Source: Bradyrhizobium sp. AZCC 1693
GTDB lineage: Bacteria > Pseudomonadota > Alphaproteobacteria > Rhizobiales > Xanthobacteraceae
Direction: 5' to 3'
Length of the DNA: 64,000 bases
Assembly (NCBI RefSeq): GCF_036924745.1
Contig: NZ_JAZHSD010000001.1
Span: 4,402,001 to 4,466,000, forward strand
The translations under genes were made by a program, and so were the position numbers. The notes under the pieces were generated by a model. It did not search any database and was not told where the DNA came from. It saw only the letters and a list, made by a program, of their open reading frames with translations. Numbering within the stretch: the first letter of the stretch is position 1; each line of letters opens with the position of its first letter. Below, one piece after another: positions 25,919 to 34,166 of this stretch.

Positions 25919-27607
25919 TTAAACTCTCGTCATATCGAATTGCGCCTTCTGGCCGGTGCCGTAGCGGCGCAGCGCGCCGTCCTCGCCGACCGCATTGGGG
26001 CGCTGGAAGATCCAGTTCTGCCACGCCGTAAGGCGGGAGAAGATCTTCGATTCCATGGTCTCTGGCCCGACGAAGCGCAGATTCGCTTCCATGCCGGTGA
26101 GGCCGTCGGGCGAGAAGGACGTGCGCTCCTCCAGGAACACCCGCACCTCGTCGTCCCAATCGATGTCGTCGAGCGCGAAGGTGACGAGGCCGAGCTCTTC
26201 GGCCTCCTCCGCATCGAGCGACGTGCCGATGGTGGCTTCCGCGCGCTCCAGATCGGACGGATCGGCCTGGAAGCGCGATTGCAGGCGGGTCAGACCGTGG
26301 CTCATCGGATAGGGGCCGAAATTCATGGCGGTGAGCTGGATCGCGGGAGGCGCGCGGTTGTCGCCCTGCCGCGAGCCGATCAGCATGTAGGAGCGGTCGG
26401 CGGCGAACACGAGTTCGGCGAGCGTGCCCGCAAAGCAGGAGCCGGGCTCGACCAATGTCACCAGCGTGCGCGAGGTGACGTCGATGCGCTTCAACACCCG
26501 CTTCCAGTAATGCCTGATCTCGTTGACCAGCCAGTGCGCCTTGTTGGCTTCGAGGAAGGCGTCGCAGGCCACCACATTGGCGGCATCGCCATGCGATTTG
26601 AACAGCAGCATCGCTATTTCGAGTTCGTTGATGCGCAAATGAAGGATCGCATCGTCAAGCTCGCGCGCGACCTGCAGCGGCCAGAACGACGCGCCTTGCG
26701 CGATCAGGCCGTCGATATCACCGGGCGGGGCCGCTTCCGGCGCCTTGATCGAAATGGTCGCGATCCGCTGCGCGCGATCGATGTCGACATTGACAAAACC
26801 ATAGCGGATGCCGCTGTCGTCGATGGTGCGGTTGAGCGGCGCGAGCGCGATGCCCGGGCCTGAGCCGTTGCGCTTCGAGCTTGCTGCAAATTCTTTGGCC
26901 CGATCGGCGACTTTGCCTTCGAGTTTGCTGCTCGGCACGATCTCGTCGACCAGCCGCCATGCAACCGCGCGCTTGCCCTTGATGCCTTCCTCGATGGTGC
27001 AGAAGAAGTCGGCATGGTCGCGCCGCACCTTGCGCTTGTCGACCACCCGCGTCAGGCCGCCGGTGCCCGGCAGCACCGCGAGCAGCGGCACTTCCGGCAA
27101 CGACACGGCGGCCGCGCCGTCATCAGCCAGCATGATGTGATCGGTCGCCAGCGCCAGCTCGTAGCCGCCGCCGGCCGCGGTGCCGTTGACGACGGTGATG
27201 AAGCGCTGTCCGGAATTCTCCGATGAATCTTCCAGGCCGTTGCGGGTCTCGTTGGTGAATTTGCAGAAATTGACTTTGTGGGCGTGGGTGGCGCCCGCCA
27301 GCATGCGGATATTGGCGCCGGCGCAGAACACGCGGTTCTTAGCCGATCGCATCACCACCGCCTTCACTTCGGGATGCTCGAAACGTAGCCGCTGCACGGC
27401 ATCGGCGAGCTCGATGTCGACGCCGAGATCGTAGGAGTTCAGCTTGAGCTGATAGCCTTCGAACAGGCCGCCATTCTCGTCGACATCCATGGTCAGTGTC
27501 GCGACATCGCCCTCCACGGCCAGCTTCCAGTGCCGGTAGCGCGACGGATCGGTTTGAAAATCGATGTATTTCGCGCCGCCTGCGAGGACGCGATCGTCAC
27601 CGGCCAT
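25919..27607 (-). CDS. boxC: Benzoyl-CoA-dihydrodiol lyase
   Basis: 562 aa crotonase-superfamily lyase that opens 2,3-epoxybenzoyl-CoA hydrolytically to 3,4-dehydroadipyl-CoA semialdehyde and formate. It has two crotonase-like halves. The N-terminal half includes CAGANIRMLAG and NGTAAGGGYELALATDH (CoA oxyanion hole), with the PEVPLLAVLPGTGGLTRV segment; the C-terminal half has AELVFAADRSYMLIGSRQ. The length fits BoxC. GAGGG precedes ATG 27607. A palindromic operator candidate lies 63 bp upstream. Confidence 0.96.
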   Translation of the reverse strand: MAGDDRVLAGGAKYIDFQTDPSRYRHWKLAVEGDVATLTMDVDENGGLFEGYQLKLNSYDLGVDIELADAVQRLRFEHPEVKAVVMRSAKNRVFCAGANIRMLAGATHAHKVNFCKFTNETRNGLEDSSENSGQRFITVVNGTAAGGGYELALATDHIMLADDGAAAVSLPEVPLLAVLPGTGGLTRVVDKRKVRRDHADFFCTIEEGIKGKRAVAWRLVDEIVPSSKLEGKVADRAKEFAASSKRNGSGPGIALAPLNRTIDDSGIRYGFVNVDIDRAQRIATISIKAPEAAPPGDIDGLIAQGASFWPLQVARELDDAILHLRINELEIAMLLFKSHGDAANVVACDAFLEANKAHWLVNEIRHYWKRVLKRIDVTSRTLVTLVEPGSCFAGTLAELVFAADRSYMLIGSRQGDNRAPPAIQLTAMNFGPYPMSHGLTRLQSRFQADPSDLERAEATIGTSLDAEEAEELGLVTFALDDIDWDDEVRVFLEERTSFSPDGLTGMEANLRFVGPETMESKIFSRLTAWQNWIFQRPNAVGEDGALRRYGTGQKAQFDMTRV

Positions 27608-27669
27608 GGGCCACCCTCTGTCGTTTTCTCGAGCTTGTTCGTTTTCTCAAGCGTTGCCTGGTTTGTTAG

Positions 27670-27738
27670 ATGCACAATAGTGCATGTTTTTTAGAAAGTC
27701 CAGCCTGAAACGCAGGAACATGCATTTTGTTTCATGTT
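27670..27738. promoter_or_regulatory. Candidate BoxR operator region before boxC
   Basis: ATGCAC-AATA-GTGCAT (27670-27685) is a perfect 6-bp-arm palindrome that also reads TGCA-N6-TGCA. A second element, AACATG...CATGTT (27717-27738), contains TGCA-N6-TTCA and overlaps the end of the preceding gene. BoxR/BzdR-type regulators are known to use TGCA-containing operators. Position and sequence support, but do not prove, BoxR control of boxCB. Confidence 0.6.
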
Positions 27739-28250
27739 CGGCCAGCAGCGGCGAATGCCACGCCATCGGCCTTTCCGAGCTGCGGCTGGGCCAATTTGGC
27801 CTTGATGACCGCCGCCAGCGCTGCGACCGGAAAGCTGTCGGCAAAGCCGTCGCCGCCGGCACTGCGCATGCCCAACGCCTCGAGCTCGCCGAGCGCTTCG
27901 CCGAACAGGCGTGTCGCGACATGCGCCTTCTGCATGCGCAGCCGCAAATTCGCGGTCGCGATCAGGATGCAGGCCCGCAACAGGATCCGTTCGCGGCCGC
28001 CCTGCGGCGCTGCCGCCCACACCGCTTCCAGGATCTCCTGCGACTCCCAGAAGTAGCCGCGGTCGTTGAGCATGATGCCGTAGCGCAGCGCCGGGTGGCG
28101 CGCCGGCACGTGGCCGCCGAAGCGCGGCGGCACCAGAGCGGTGATCTGCGCCAGCGTTTCGTAATCGGCGCTGGATTTCTCGGACTCGCCGGGCACGTAG
28201 GCCCAACGCGGCAGCGGCAGATGGCCGGCGCCTGAGGGCGGCGCGGTCAT
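27732..28250 (-). CDS. DUF309-like protein of the box cluster
   Basis: 172 aa. The central helical region GYFWESQEILEAVWAAAP and the following RERILLRACILIATANLRLR resemble the DUF309 motif (helical, metal-type His/Glu pattern). The start gives MTAPPSGAGHLPLPRWAYVPG. Related proteins are found beside box genes in other proteobacteria, suggesting an accessory role in benzoyl-CoA metabolism, but no reaction is established. It is 48 bp after the hydrolase gene and probably cotranscribed. DUF309 membership is by eye. Confidence 0.65.
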   Translation of the reverse strand: MTAPPSGAGHLPLPRWAYVPGESEKSSADYETLAQITALVPPRFGGHVPARHPALRYGIMLNDRGYFWESQEILEAVWAAAPQGGRERILLRACILIATANLRLRMQKAHVATRLFGEALGELEALGMRSAGGDGFADSFPVAALAAVIKAKLAQPQLGKADGVAFAAAGRT

Positions 28251-28298
28251 CGGGATATCGCCGAAAAAAACGTGAAGCGAAGCGCGAAGAGAAACGTA

Positions 28299-29129
28299 TC
28301 ACGAAACGCGTTGCGCGGCCCGTCCCTGCGAGCCGTCATCGACATGCAACACCGCGTTTGCGAATTCCGAAATCGCATCGAGCGTCGGCCCCGGTGCTTC
28401 GCGATGCGGCTGATGTCCCGCTCCCGGGATCACAGTCACATCGACCGGACAGTAGCACTCTTCCTGCGCGATCTCGACCTGGCGCATTGTTCCATACTGG
28501 TCGTCCACACCCTGCAGGATCGCCACCGGTACGCGGATATAGGCGAGGTATTCGGAAATATCCCAGTTGCGGAAGTCCGGATCGAGCCAGGCGCCGTTCC
28601 AGCCATAGAAGGCATTGTCGACGTCCCTGTGCCAGCGCGAAAGCTTCCCCTTCAGGTTCGTGGTCTCGTAGGCGTTCCTGATCTGCGCAATCGAGGCGAC
28701 GGAAATATCCTCGACGATGAAATGCGGGGCGATCAGCGCAAGGCCCTGCACGCGGTGATCCTGATGCGAACCCGCATAGATCGCCGCGATCGAGGCGCCA
28801 TCGGAATGTCCGAGCAGCAGCCCGCGGCGAAAGCCGATCTTGTCGAGCAGCTTTGGCAATACGTCGAGCGCCTCGACATGCATGTAGTCGAGCGGCCGCG
28901 GCAGTTTCACCGGCGTCGAGGCGCCGTAGCCCGCGCGTGAATAGACGAACACGCCCGCGCCGGTCGCGGCCTGAAGTTTTTCGGGAAAGTCGCCCCATAG
29001 CCCGGCCGATCCGAGCCCCTCATGCAGCACCACGATGGTCGGCGCGGCCTCGGGCGACGGGCCGATCATGCGGTATTCGAGATGGGAGGCGCCGACGGTG
29101 AGGAAGCCAGAGGGGGTTAGGGTGGTCAT
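28299..29129 (-). CDS. Alpha/beta hydrolase of the box cluster
   Basis: 276 aa alpha/beta-hydrolase fold. VLHEGLGSAGLWGDF (oxyanion region), GHSDGASIA (nucleophile Ser in GxSxG, about 103-111) and GAGHQPHREAP (catalytic His) are present. ATG 29129 (MTTLTPSGFL) gives the family-typical start; a longer frame adds 12 residues. The position between benzoate-CoA ligase and the box genes suggests a thioesterase, or hydrolysis of a ring-opening lactone/ester intermediate. The substrate is unknown. Confidence 0.8.
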   Translation of the reverse strand: MTTLTPSGFLTVGASHLEYRMIGPSPEAAPTIVVLHEGLGSAGLWGDFPEKLQAATGAGVFVYSRAGYGASTPVKLPRPLDYMHVEALDVLPKLLDKIGFRRGLLLGHSDGASIAAIYAGSHQDHRVQGLALIAPHFIVEDISVASIAQIRNAYETTNLKGKLSRWHRDVDNAFYGWNGAWLDPDFRNWDISEYLAYIRVPVAILQGVDDQYGTMRQVEIAQEECYCPVDVTVIPGAGHQPHREAPGPTLDAISEFANAVLHVDDGSQGRAAQRVS

Positions 29130-29176
29130 GTCGTAAGCTTTCCGAAAGTGATCCAGACGTCGCACTCCTCACTCCC

Positions 29177-29315
29177 GTCGTCCCTGCGAAAGCAGGGACC
29201 CATACGCCGCGGCTTATCCGTTCACGCGCGATGTACGAGACCTTCGACTACAACAAGGGCCGGTGGTTATGGGTCCCTGCTCCCGTGCGCAATTGCGCAC
29301 TAGGCAGGGACGACG
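29177..29315. repeat. Paired inverted REP element, unit E, with nested palindrome
   Basis: Left copy from 29177 (core CCTGCGAAAGCAGG). The right copy TATGGGTCCCTGC...GCAGGGACGACG ends at 29315, but its loop is expanded and contains the perfect 16-bp palindrome GTGCGCAATTGCGCAC (29285-29300). It lies between the ligase and the hydrolase genes. Confidence 0.88.
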
Positions 29316-29324
29316 TGAGAGAAG

Positions 29325-30872
29325 TTACGATGCGCCATCCCGCAACTTGAACCGCTGAATCTTCCCCGTCGCCGTCTTCGGCAAACTCTCCACCACGTCG
29401 ATCCAGCGCGGATATTTCCACGGGCCGATCTTCTGCTTGACGTGCTCCTTCAACGCCTCATGCAGGCCGTCGGTTTTGCTATCGGCGCGCAGCACGACGA
29501 AGGCTTTCGGCTTCAACAATCCTTCAGGGTCGGCCTCGGGCACCACGGCGGCTTCGAGCACGGCCGGGTGGGTGATCAGCGCGCTCTCGACCTCGAACGG
29601 CGAGACCCAGATGCCGGAGACCTTGAACATGTCGTCAGAGCGGCCGCAGAAGGTGTAACGGCCGTCGGCGTCGCGGATATATTTGTCGCCGGTGCGGGTC
29701 CAGGGGCCCTCGAAGGTCGAACGGCTCTTGGCGCGCTGGTTCCAGTAGCCCTCGCCAGCCGAGGGCGCATCGACCAGCAATTCGCCGACCTCGCCATCGG
29801 CCACCTCAGCGCCCGCTTCGTTGACCAGCCGCACCTTGTAGCCGGGAACCGGACGGCCAGAGGAGCCGTATTTGATGTCGCCGGGCGCGTTGGACAGGAA
29901 GATGTGCAACAGCTCGGTCGAGCCGACGCCGTCGAGAATGTCGACGCCGAACCGCGCCTTCCAGGCATTGCCGACCGATTCGGGCAGCGCCTCGCCGGCG
30001 GAGGTGCAGATGCGCAGGCGTGTGCCGGCGCGGGCATCCTTCATCGTCTCGTCGTTGAGCATCGCGGCGAACAGCGTCGGCACACCATAGAAGATGGTCG
30101 GGTTATACTTGTTCATCAGCGCGAACATCGCGGCCGGCGTCGGCCGGTCGGTGTGCAGGACCGTGGTGGCACCGACCGACATCGGAAACGTCAGCGCATT
30201 GCCGAGGCCATAGGCGAAGAACAGTTTGGCTGCCGACAGACAGACATCGTCCTCGCGAATGCCGAGCACCTGCCTGGCGTAGGTATCGGCGGTCGCGGCG
30301 AGATTGGCATGCAGGTGCCGCACGCCCTTCGGCATGCCGGTCGAGCCCGACGAATACAGCCAGAACGCGGGCTCGTCGGGATGCGTCGCCGCGGTCGCAA
30401 ACGTATCGCTCTCGCGCGCGAGCTCATCTGCGAGCTTGTTGTAGCCGTGGGCGTCCTTGCCGGACACGACGACGTGCTCGAGATCGGGCAACCGCGCGAC
30501 GATGTCTTTCACCACCGAAAGCAGCGCTTCGGAGACGAACAGCACGCGCGCGCGGCAATCCCCCAGGATGTAGGCATATTGCTCCGACGTCAGCAGCGTG
30601 TTGAGCGGCACTGGTACGATGCCGGCGCGGATCGCGCCGAGAAAGACGGCGGGGAAATCCACCGTATCCAGCATGATCATCGCCACGCGCTCTTCGCGGC
30701 GAACGCCGAGCCGGCGCAGCATGTTGGCCATGCGGCGGGTCTGCCGCTGCAGATCGCCATAGGTGAGCTCGGAGATGGTATCGGTAAAGGCGAGCTTGGC
30801 CCCGCGGCCCTCGTCGACATTACGATCGAGCAGCCAGGTCACCGCATTGTACGAACCGGACGTGCCGCTCAC
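29325..30872 (-). CDS. bclA: Benzoate-CoA ligase
   Basis: 515 aa acyl-adenylate enzyme activating benzoate to benzoyl-CoA. The AMP motif YSSGSTGMPKGV (about 173-184), TSAGEALPE, GSTELLHIF, the hinge FCGRSDDMFKVSG and the catalytic lysine in KTATGKIQRFKL are all present. The GSTELLHIFLSN segment fits benzoate-CoA ligases (BadA/BclA). GTG 30872 has GGGGAG seven bases upstream. It feeds the box pathway and diverges from boxR. Confidence 0.93.
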   Translation of the reverse strand: MSGTSGSYNAVTWLLDRNVDEGRGAKLAFTDTISELTYGDLQRQTRRMANMLRRLGVRREERVAMIMLDTVDFPAVFLGAIRAGIVPVPLNTLLTSEQYAYILGDCRARVLFVSEALLSVVKDIVARLPDLEHVVVSGKDAHGYNKLADELARESDTFATAATHPDEPAFWLYSSGSTGMPKGVRHLHANLAATADTYARQVLGIREDDVCLSAAKLFFAYGLGNALTFPMSVGATTVLHTDRPTPAAMFALMNKYNPTIFYGVPTLFAAMLNDETMKDARAGTRLRICTSAGEALPESVGNAWKARFGVDILDGVGSTELLHIFLSNAPGDIKYGSSGRPVPGYKVRLVNEAGAEVADGEVGELLVDAPSAGEGYWNQRAKSRSTFEGPWTRTGDKYIRDADGRYTFCGRSDDMFKVSGIWVSPFEVESALITHPAVLEAAVVPEADPEGLLKPKAFVVLRADSKTDGLHEALKEHVKQKIGPWKYPRWIDVVESLPKTATGKIQRFKLRDGAS

Positions 30873-30894
30873 GACGCTTCTCCCCAGGTTTTAA

Positions 30895-30906
30895 GAATTA
30901 TAATTC
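30895..30906. promoter_or_regulatory. Palindrome in the bclA/boxR divergent promoter
   Basis: GAATTATAATTC is a perfect 12-bp palindrome 23 bp upstream of the bclA start, in an AT-rich patch of an otherwise GC-rich 126-bp gap. It may be a promoter -10 region or a regulator site. It does not contain TGCA. Confidence 0.45.
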
Positions 30907-30998
30907 ATACAAAGACACCAGCCACGCTTGCTGTCAATCCTCATCGGCATTATGTTTCCGAAAACCGTCCAACTATCGGCAAAGCCGAACGAGGCAAA

Positions 30999-31904
30999 TT
31001 GACCGAGGCCAGCGACCCCGAAACCGGTTTTCTCGAGCAGCTCGGCCAGCGCGTGCGCACCATGCGGGCGCTGCGCGGCATGTCGCGAAAAGTGCTCGCC
31101 AAGGTGTCGGGAATTTCCGAGCGCTATATCGCGCAGCTCGAAAGCGGCAAGGGCAATGTCTCGATCGTGCTGCTGCGGCGCGTGTCGAACGCGATGGGCG
31201 CACATCTGGAAGACCTCATCCCCGCCACCGAACCGGCGCCCGACTGGGCCATCATCCGCGATCTCCTGCGCAAGGCGACGCCCGCCCAGATCGCGCAGGC
31301 CAAGGATGCGCTCGCCGGCGGCGGCCCTTCGGCGCAGCGGCGGATCACGTTTGCCGGCATCGCCCTGATCGGCCTGCGCGGCGCCGGCAAATCCACCCTT
31401 GGCAGGATGCTGGCGAAAAAGATCGGCTGGAAGTTCGTCGAGCTCAACAAGGAAGTCGAACGCGAGAACGGGCTGTCCGTCGCGGAGATCATCGCGCTCT
31501 ACGGCCAGGAAGGTTTTCGCCGCATGGAGCAGGCGGCGCTCGGCCAGTTGCTGGCGCGGAAAGAGCTGATGGTGCTGGCGACCGGCGGCGGCATCGTCTC
31601 CGAGCCGTTGACGTTCGACCTGATCCTGTCGTCGTTCTACACCATCTGGCTCAAGGCCGAGCCGGAAGAGCACATGGCCCGCGTCCGCGGCCAGGGCGAT
31701 CTGCGCCCGATGGCGGATGACCGCTCGGCGATGGCGGAACTGCGCAACATCCTGGTCAGCCGCGAACCGCTTTATGCGCGGGCTTCCGCCGTGGTCGATA
31801 CCGCAGGGCTTTCCGTCGATGCGGCCGCGGCGCGGCTCAGCGATGCGGTGGCGCCGGTGCTGCACGACAAGCACGCATTCGGCCTGCGCAGCGCCGTCTC
31901 CTGA
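30999..31904 (+). CDS. boxR: BoxR transcriptional regulator (XRE HTH plus shikimate-kinase-like domain)
   Basis: 301 aa. The N-terminal XRE helix-turn-helix spans about 12-75 (LGQRVRTMRALRGMSRKVLA, VSGISERYIAQLESGKGNVS). The C-terminal shikimate-kinase-like domain has Walker A GLRGAGKSTLG (125-135) and LATGGGIVSE. In BzdR/BoxR proteins this domain binds benzoyl-CoA, releasing repression. I chose TTG 30999, preceded by GAGG; no ATG or GTG is in frame nearby and the coding similarity begins here. It is divergent from bclA and probably controls it and boxCB. Confidence 0.93.
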   Translation: MTEASDPETGFLEQLGQRVRTMRALRGMSRKVLAKVSGISERYIAQLESGKGNVSIVLLRRVSNAMGAHLEDLIPATEPAPDWAIIRDLLRKATPAQIAQAKDALAGGGPSAQRRITFAGIALIGLRGAGKSTLGRMLAKKIGWKFVELNKEVERENGLSVAEIIALYGQEGFRRMEQAALGQLLARKELMVLATGGGIVSEPLTFDLILSSFYTIWLKAEPEEHMARVRGQGDLRPMADDRSAMAELRNILVSREPLYARASAVVDTAGLSVDAAAARLSDAVAPVLHDKHAFGLRSAVS

Positions 31905-32084
31905 ATATTTCGGCGGAACGATCGCCCATACCCCCGAGGCCCGGGCCACGCAGAGCGGTGCCCCCAACGGCTGCGGCCGGAGACGAACGCCTCCGTTAAC
32001 CACCGCACACTTTCCATGCGAACGCCTGCAGCAACACAGCCTCAAAGTGTGTTACTAAAGCGTTAAACATATGGAAGACAGCAC

Positions 32085-32456
32085 ATGCTCGAGCGCCGTC
32101 AATTGCCCAGAAGCCGCGTTTACTATGGTGGACTAGTCGCGTTCAACGCCCGCAATTCGACGCTTGCCTGCGTCGTGCGCAATTTCAGCAAGCACGGCGC
32201 AAAGATCGAATTCGAGAATTCGGCCATGATCCCCGACCGGGTTGATTTCGAGATCGAGCGCAGGGGTCTCTCGTGCCGGGCCCACCTCGTCTGGCGCGAT
32301 CACAACGCCGCCGGCCTGGTGTTTTCAGATGTGCAAAATACCGTCCAGGAGACGAGCGACGTCATTCCGCTGGACCTGGCGCGCAAGCTGCGCGCGACCG
32401 AACGGGCAAACCGGCGGCTCCAGTCGCGCCTCGATCAGCTTCTATCCGAACTCTAG
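32085..32456 (+). CDS. PilZ-domain protein (likely c-di-GMP binding)
   Basis: 123 aa. The c-di-GMP motif RxxxR appears as RQLPR (residues 5-9), and the second motif NxSxxG appears as NFSKHG (about 38-43), followed by strands typical of a single PilZ domain. A C-terminal helical region (about 95-123) may be coiled coil. No effector domain is attached. The next small membrane-protein gene starts 5 bp later, so the pair is probably an operon. The target process is not evident. Confidence 0.85.
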   Translation: MLERRQLPRSRVYYGGLVAFNARNSTLACVVRNFSKHGAKIEFENSAMIPDRVDFEIERRGLSCRAHLVWRDHNAAGLVFSDVQNTVQETSDVIPLDLARKLRATERANRRLQSRLDQLLSEL

Positions 32457-32461
32457 ATCGC

Positions 32462-32692
32462 ATGAGCGCAGTTGAAGACGAAGGCGCCGCCATCCTTACT
32501 GTCGCCAGCGCGCCGAAAGTTCGGCGGCGCCGGCTGCGTTCGATATTGCTGGCGTTGATGGCGCAGTACACGATCGTCGCGATGATCGTCGGCCTGTCGG
32601 TCGCCGGCATCCTTCGCTATGTCGTGACCCCGCAAATCGTCGCCAAGTTCGAGGCGATCGACGCCGCGCTGAAGCACCGGCCCGCGCCATAG
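32462..32692 (+). CDS. Small single-pass membrane protein, hypothetical
   Basis: 76 aa with a positively charged stretch (KVRRRRLRS) before a hydrophobic helix (about 28-50, LLALMAQYTIVAMIVGLSVAG) and a short C-terminal tail. It begins five bases after the PilZ gene stop, with ATG 32462. I do not recognise a family. The arrangement suggests a membrane partner for the PilZ protein. Confidence 0.6.
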   Translation: MSAVEDEGAAILTVASAPKVRRRRLRSILLALMAQYTIVAMIVGLSVAGILRYVVTPQIVAKFEAIDAALKHRPAP

Positions 32693-32755
32693 CGCGCCTG
32701 ATCAGATATCGGCGATGCGACAGACTTCCTCGTGGAGACGAGATACTGATCGCGC

Positions 32756-33298
32756 ATGAAACTGCTTTTTCTCCATGGATCGCCCGCGGTCGGCAAGCTG
32801 ACGGTGGCAAAGGCGTTGCTCCGGATCGTGCCGGGGCGGCTGATGGACAATCACGCCGCCATCGATCTGGCGCTTATGGTGTTCGATTTCGGCGCACCCG
32901 GATTCTGGAAGTTGGTCCATGACGTCAGATGGTCGGCCATCAGTGCTGCCGCCGAGCACGGCGTGCCGCTGCTGGTTACGACCTTCTGCTATGCCGAACC
33001 TGACGACCGCACCCAGTTCGGCAAATTCGAAGAAATCATGCAGCGGCATGGCGGCGAATTGCTTCCGGTCTTCCTGCACTGCTCGCGGGAAGAAGCGACG
33101 CGGCGGGTTGGCAATCCGGACCGGGTCGAACGGCGGAAGATGACGTCAGGAGCAAGCCTGATCAAATATCTCGACAGCTACGACTTCGCGGCGGTGCCGC
33201 GGCCCGACTGCCTCAAGCTGGATACCGGGGTGAATTCGGCGGAAGCGATCGCGCAGCACATCGCCCGTCATTTCGGGCTCACACCAGCATCGATTTGA
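32756..33298 (+). CDS. P-loop kinase-like protein
   Basis: 180 aa with an N-terminal P-loop GSPAVGKLTVAKAL (residues 8-21), where the usual GKS/T is GKLT, as in some AAA/shikimate-kinase-like small-molecule kinases. FLHCSREEATRRVGNPDR resembles a lid region with conserved Arg. No partner gene indicates the substrate. The 3' end overlaps the convergent IclR gene by 20 bp. Confidence 0.7.
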   Translation: MKLLFLHGSPAVGKLTVAKALLRIVPGRLMDNHAAIDLALMVFDFGAPGFWKLVHDVRWSAISAAAEHGVPLLVTTFCYAEPDDRTQFGKFEEIMQRHGGELLPVFLHCSREEATRRVGNPDRVERRKMTSGASLIKYLDSYDFAAVPRPDCLKLDTGVNSAEAIAQHIARHFGLTPASI

Positions 33299-34070
33299 CC
33301 GAGGCCGCCGCCGCACGCAGGCGCGGCAAAAAGCGCTCGACCATCTCGGCTGATGACACGCGGTCGACATGCGCGCCCATGTTGATGGCGGCGACGATTG
33401 TTCCGTCATAGCGGCGGACCGGCACCGAGATCGAGCGGAATCCCGGCTCGGCTTCGCGATCGACCAGCGAATAACCTTCCGCGCGATCGGCGATGATCGT
33501 CTTCAGCAACAGTTTTTTGTCGGTCACCGTGAACGGCGTCAGCGGCGTGAGATCCATTTTGCCGAGCGCCGCGGCCAGTTCGCCGTCCGGCAGCCGCGAC
33601 AGCAGCACGCGGCCAACCGAGGTGCAGAAGGCCGGCAGCCGGTAGCCGATATCGATGCCCGCGGAAAATATCCGCGTCGGGCTGGCGCGGGCGATGAAGA
33701 CGACATCATTGCCGTCAAGGATCGCCATCGACGAGATTTCCTGCGCCTCGCCCGACAATTTATCGAGCGCGGGCTGCAGCACCGAGACGACGTGGTTGGA
33801 AGCGAGATAGCTCGAGGCCAGCACCAGCACACGCGGCATCAGGCGGAACAGCTTGCCGTCGGTTGCGACGAAGCCGGCGCGTTCGAGCGTGAGGAGAATC
33901 CGCCGCGCGGTCGCGCGCGGCAGGTCGGCGGCCTTGGCGAGATCGCTCAATGTCATGGGCTGCCGGCTGCCGCCAAACACTTCCAGCACGCGCAGGCCGC
34001 GATCGAGGCTTTCGATGAAATCGGTCGCGCCGCGGTTGTCTGTGTCCCCCACGCGCTTAAGCTTCGGCAT
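33279..34070 (-). CDS. IclR-family transcriptional regulator
   Basis: 263 aa. The winged helix at about 18-80 (ESLDRGLRVLEVF, TLSDLAKAADLPRATARRIL) and the IclR effector domain (about 95-255) with FSAGIDIGYRLPAFCTSVGRVLLS, AEGYSLVDREAEPGFRSISVPV and AAINMGAHVDR resemble the PcaR/PobR-type subgroup that responds to aromatic acids. ATG 34070 (MPKLKR) has GGAGG six bases upstream. It is divergent from the Rieske oxygenase gene 97 bp away and is its likely regulator. Confidence 0.88.
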   Translation of the reverse strand: MPKLKRVGDTDNRGATDFIESLDRGLRVLEVFGGSRQPMTLSDLAKAADLPRATARRILLTLERAGFVATDGKLFRLMPRVLVLASSYLASNHVVSVLQPALDKLSGEAQEISSMAILDGNDVVFIARASPTRIFSAGIDIGYRLPAFCTSVGRVLLSRLPDGELAAALGKMDLTPLTPFTVTDKKLLLKTIIADRAEGYSLVDREAEPGFRSISVPVRRYDGTIVAAINMGAHVDRVSSAEMVERFLPRLRAAAASVKSMLV

Positions 34071-34166
34071 CGCTGCCTCCATAATCCGCTTGCCTAACGC
34101 CAAGTCTACGTTAAAATCGCACAGAAGTTCAATAGGCGAACAAATGGATATGCGGAGATCCTCGCC

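Noticed and set aside
29442..30998. Upstream extension of the boxR frame, opposite bclA
   Set aside because: The frame stays open by chance across the antisense of the ligase gene. BoxR similarity begins only at about 30999, where a TTG with GAGG upstream is found.
32756..33298. Shikimate kinase (aroK) for the small P-loop protein
   Set aside because: It has only a general P-loop (GKLT rather than GKS/T) and lacks the shikimate-binding motifs; genomic context gives no support.
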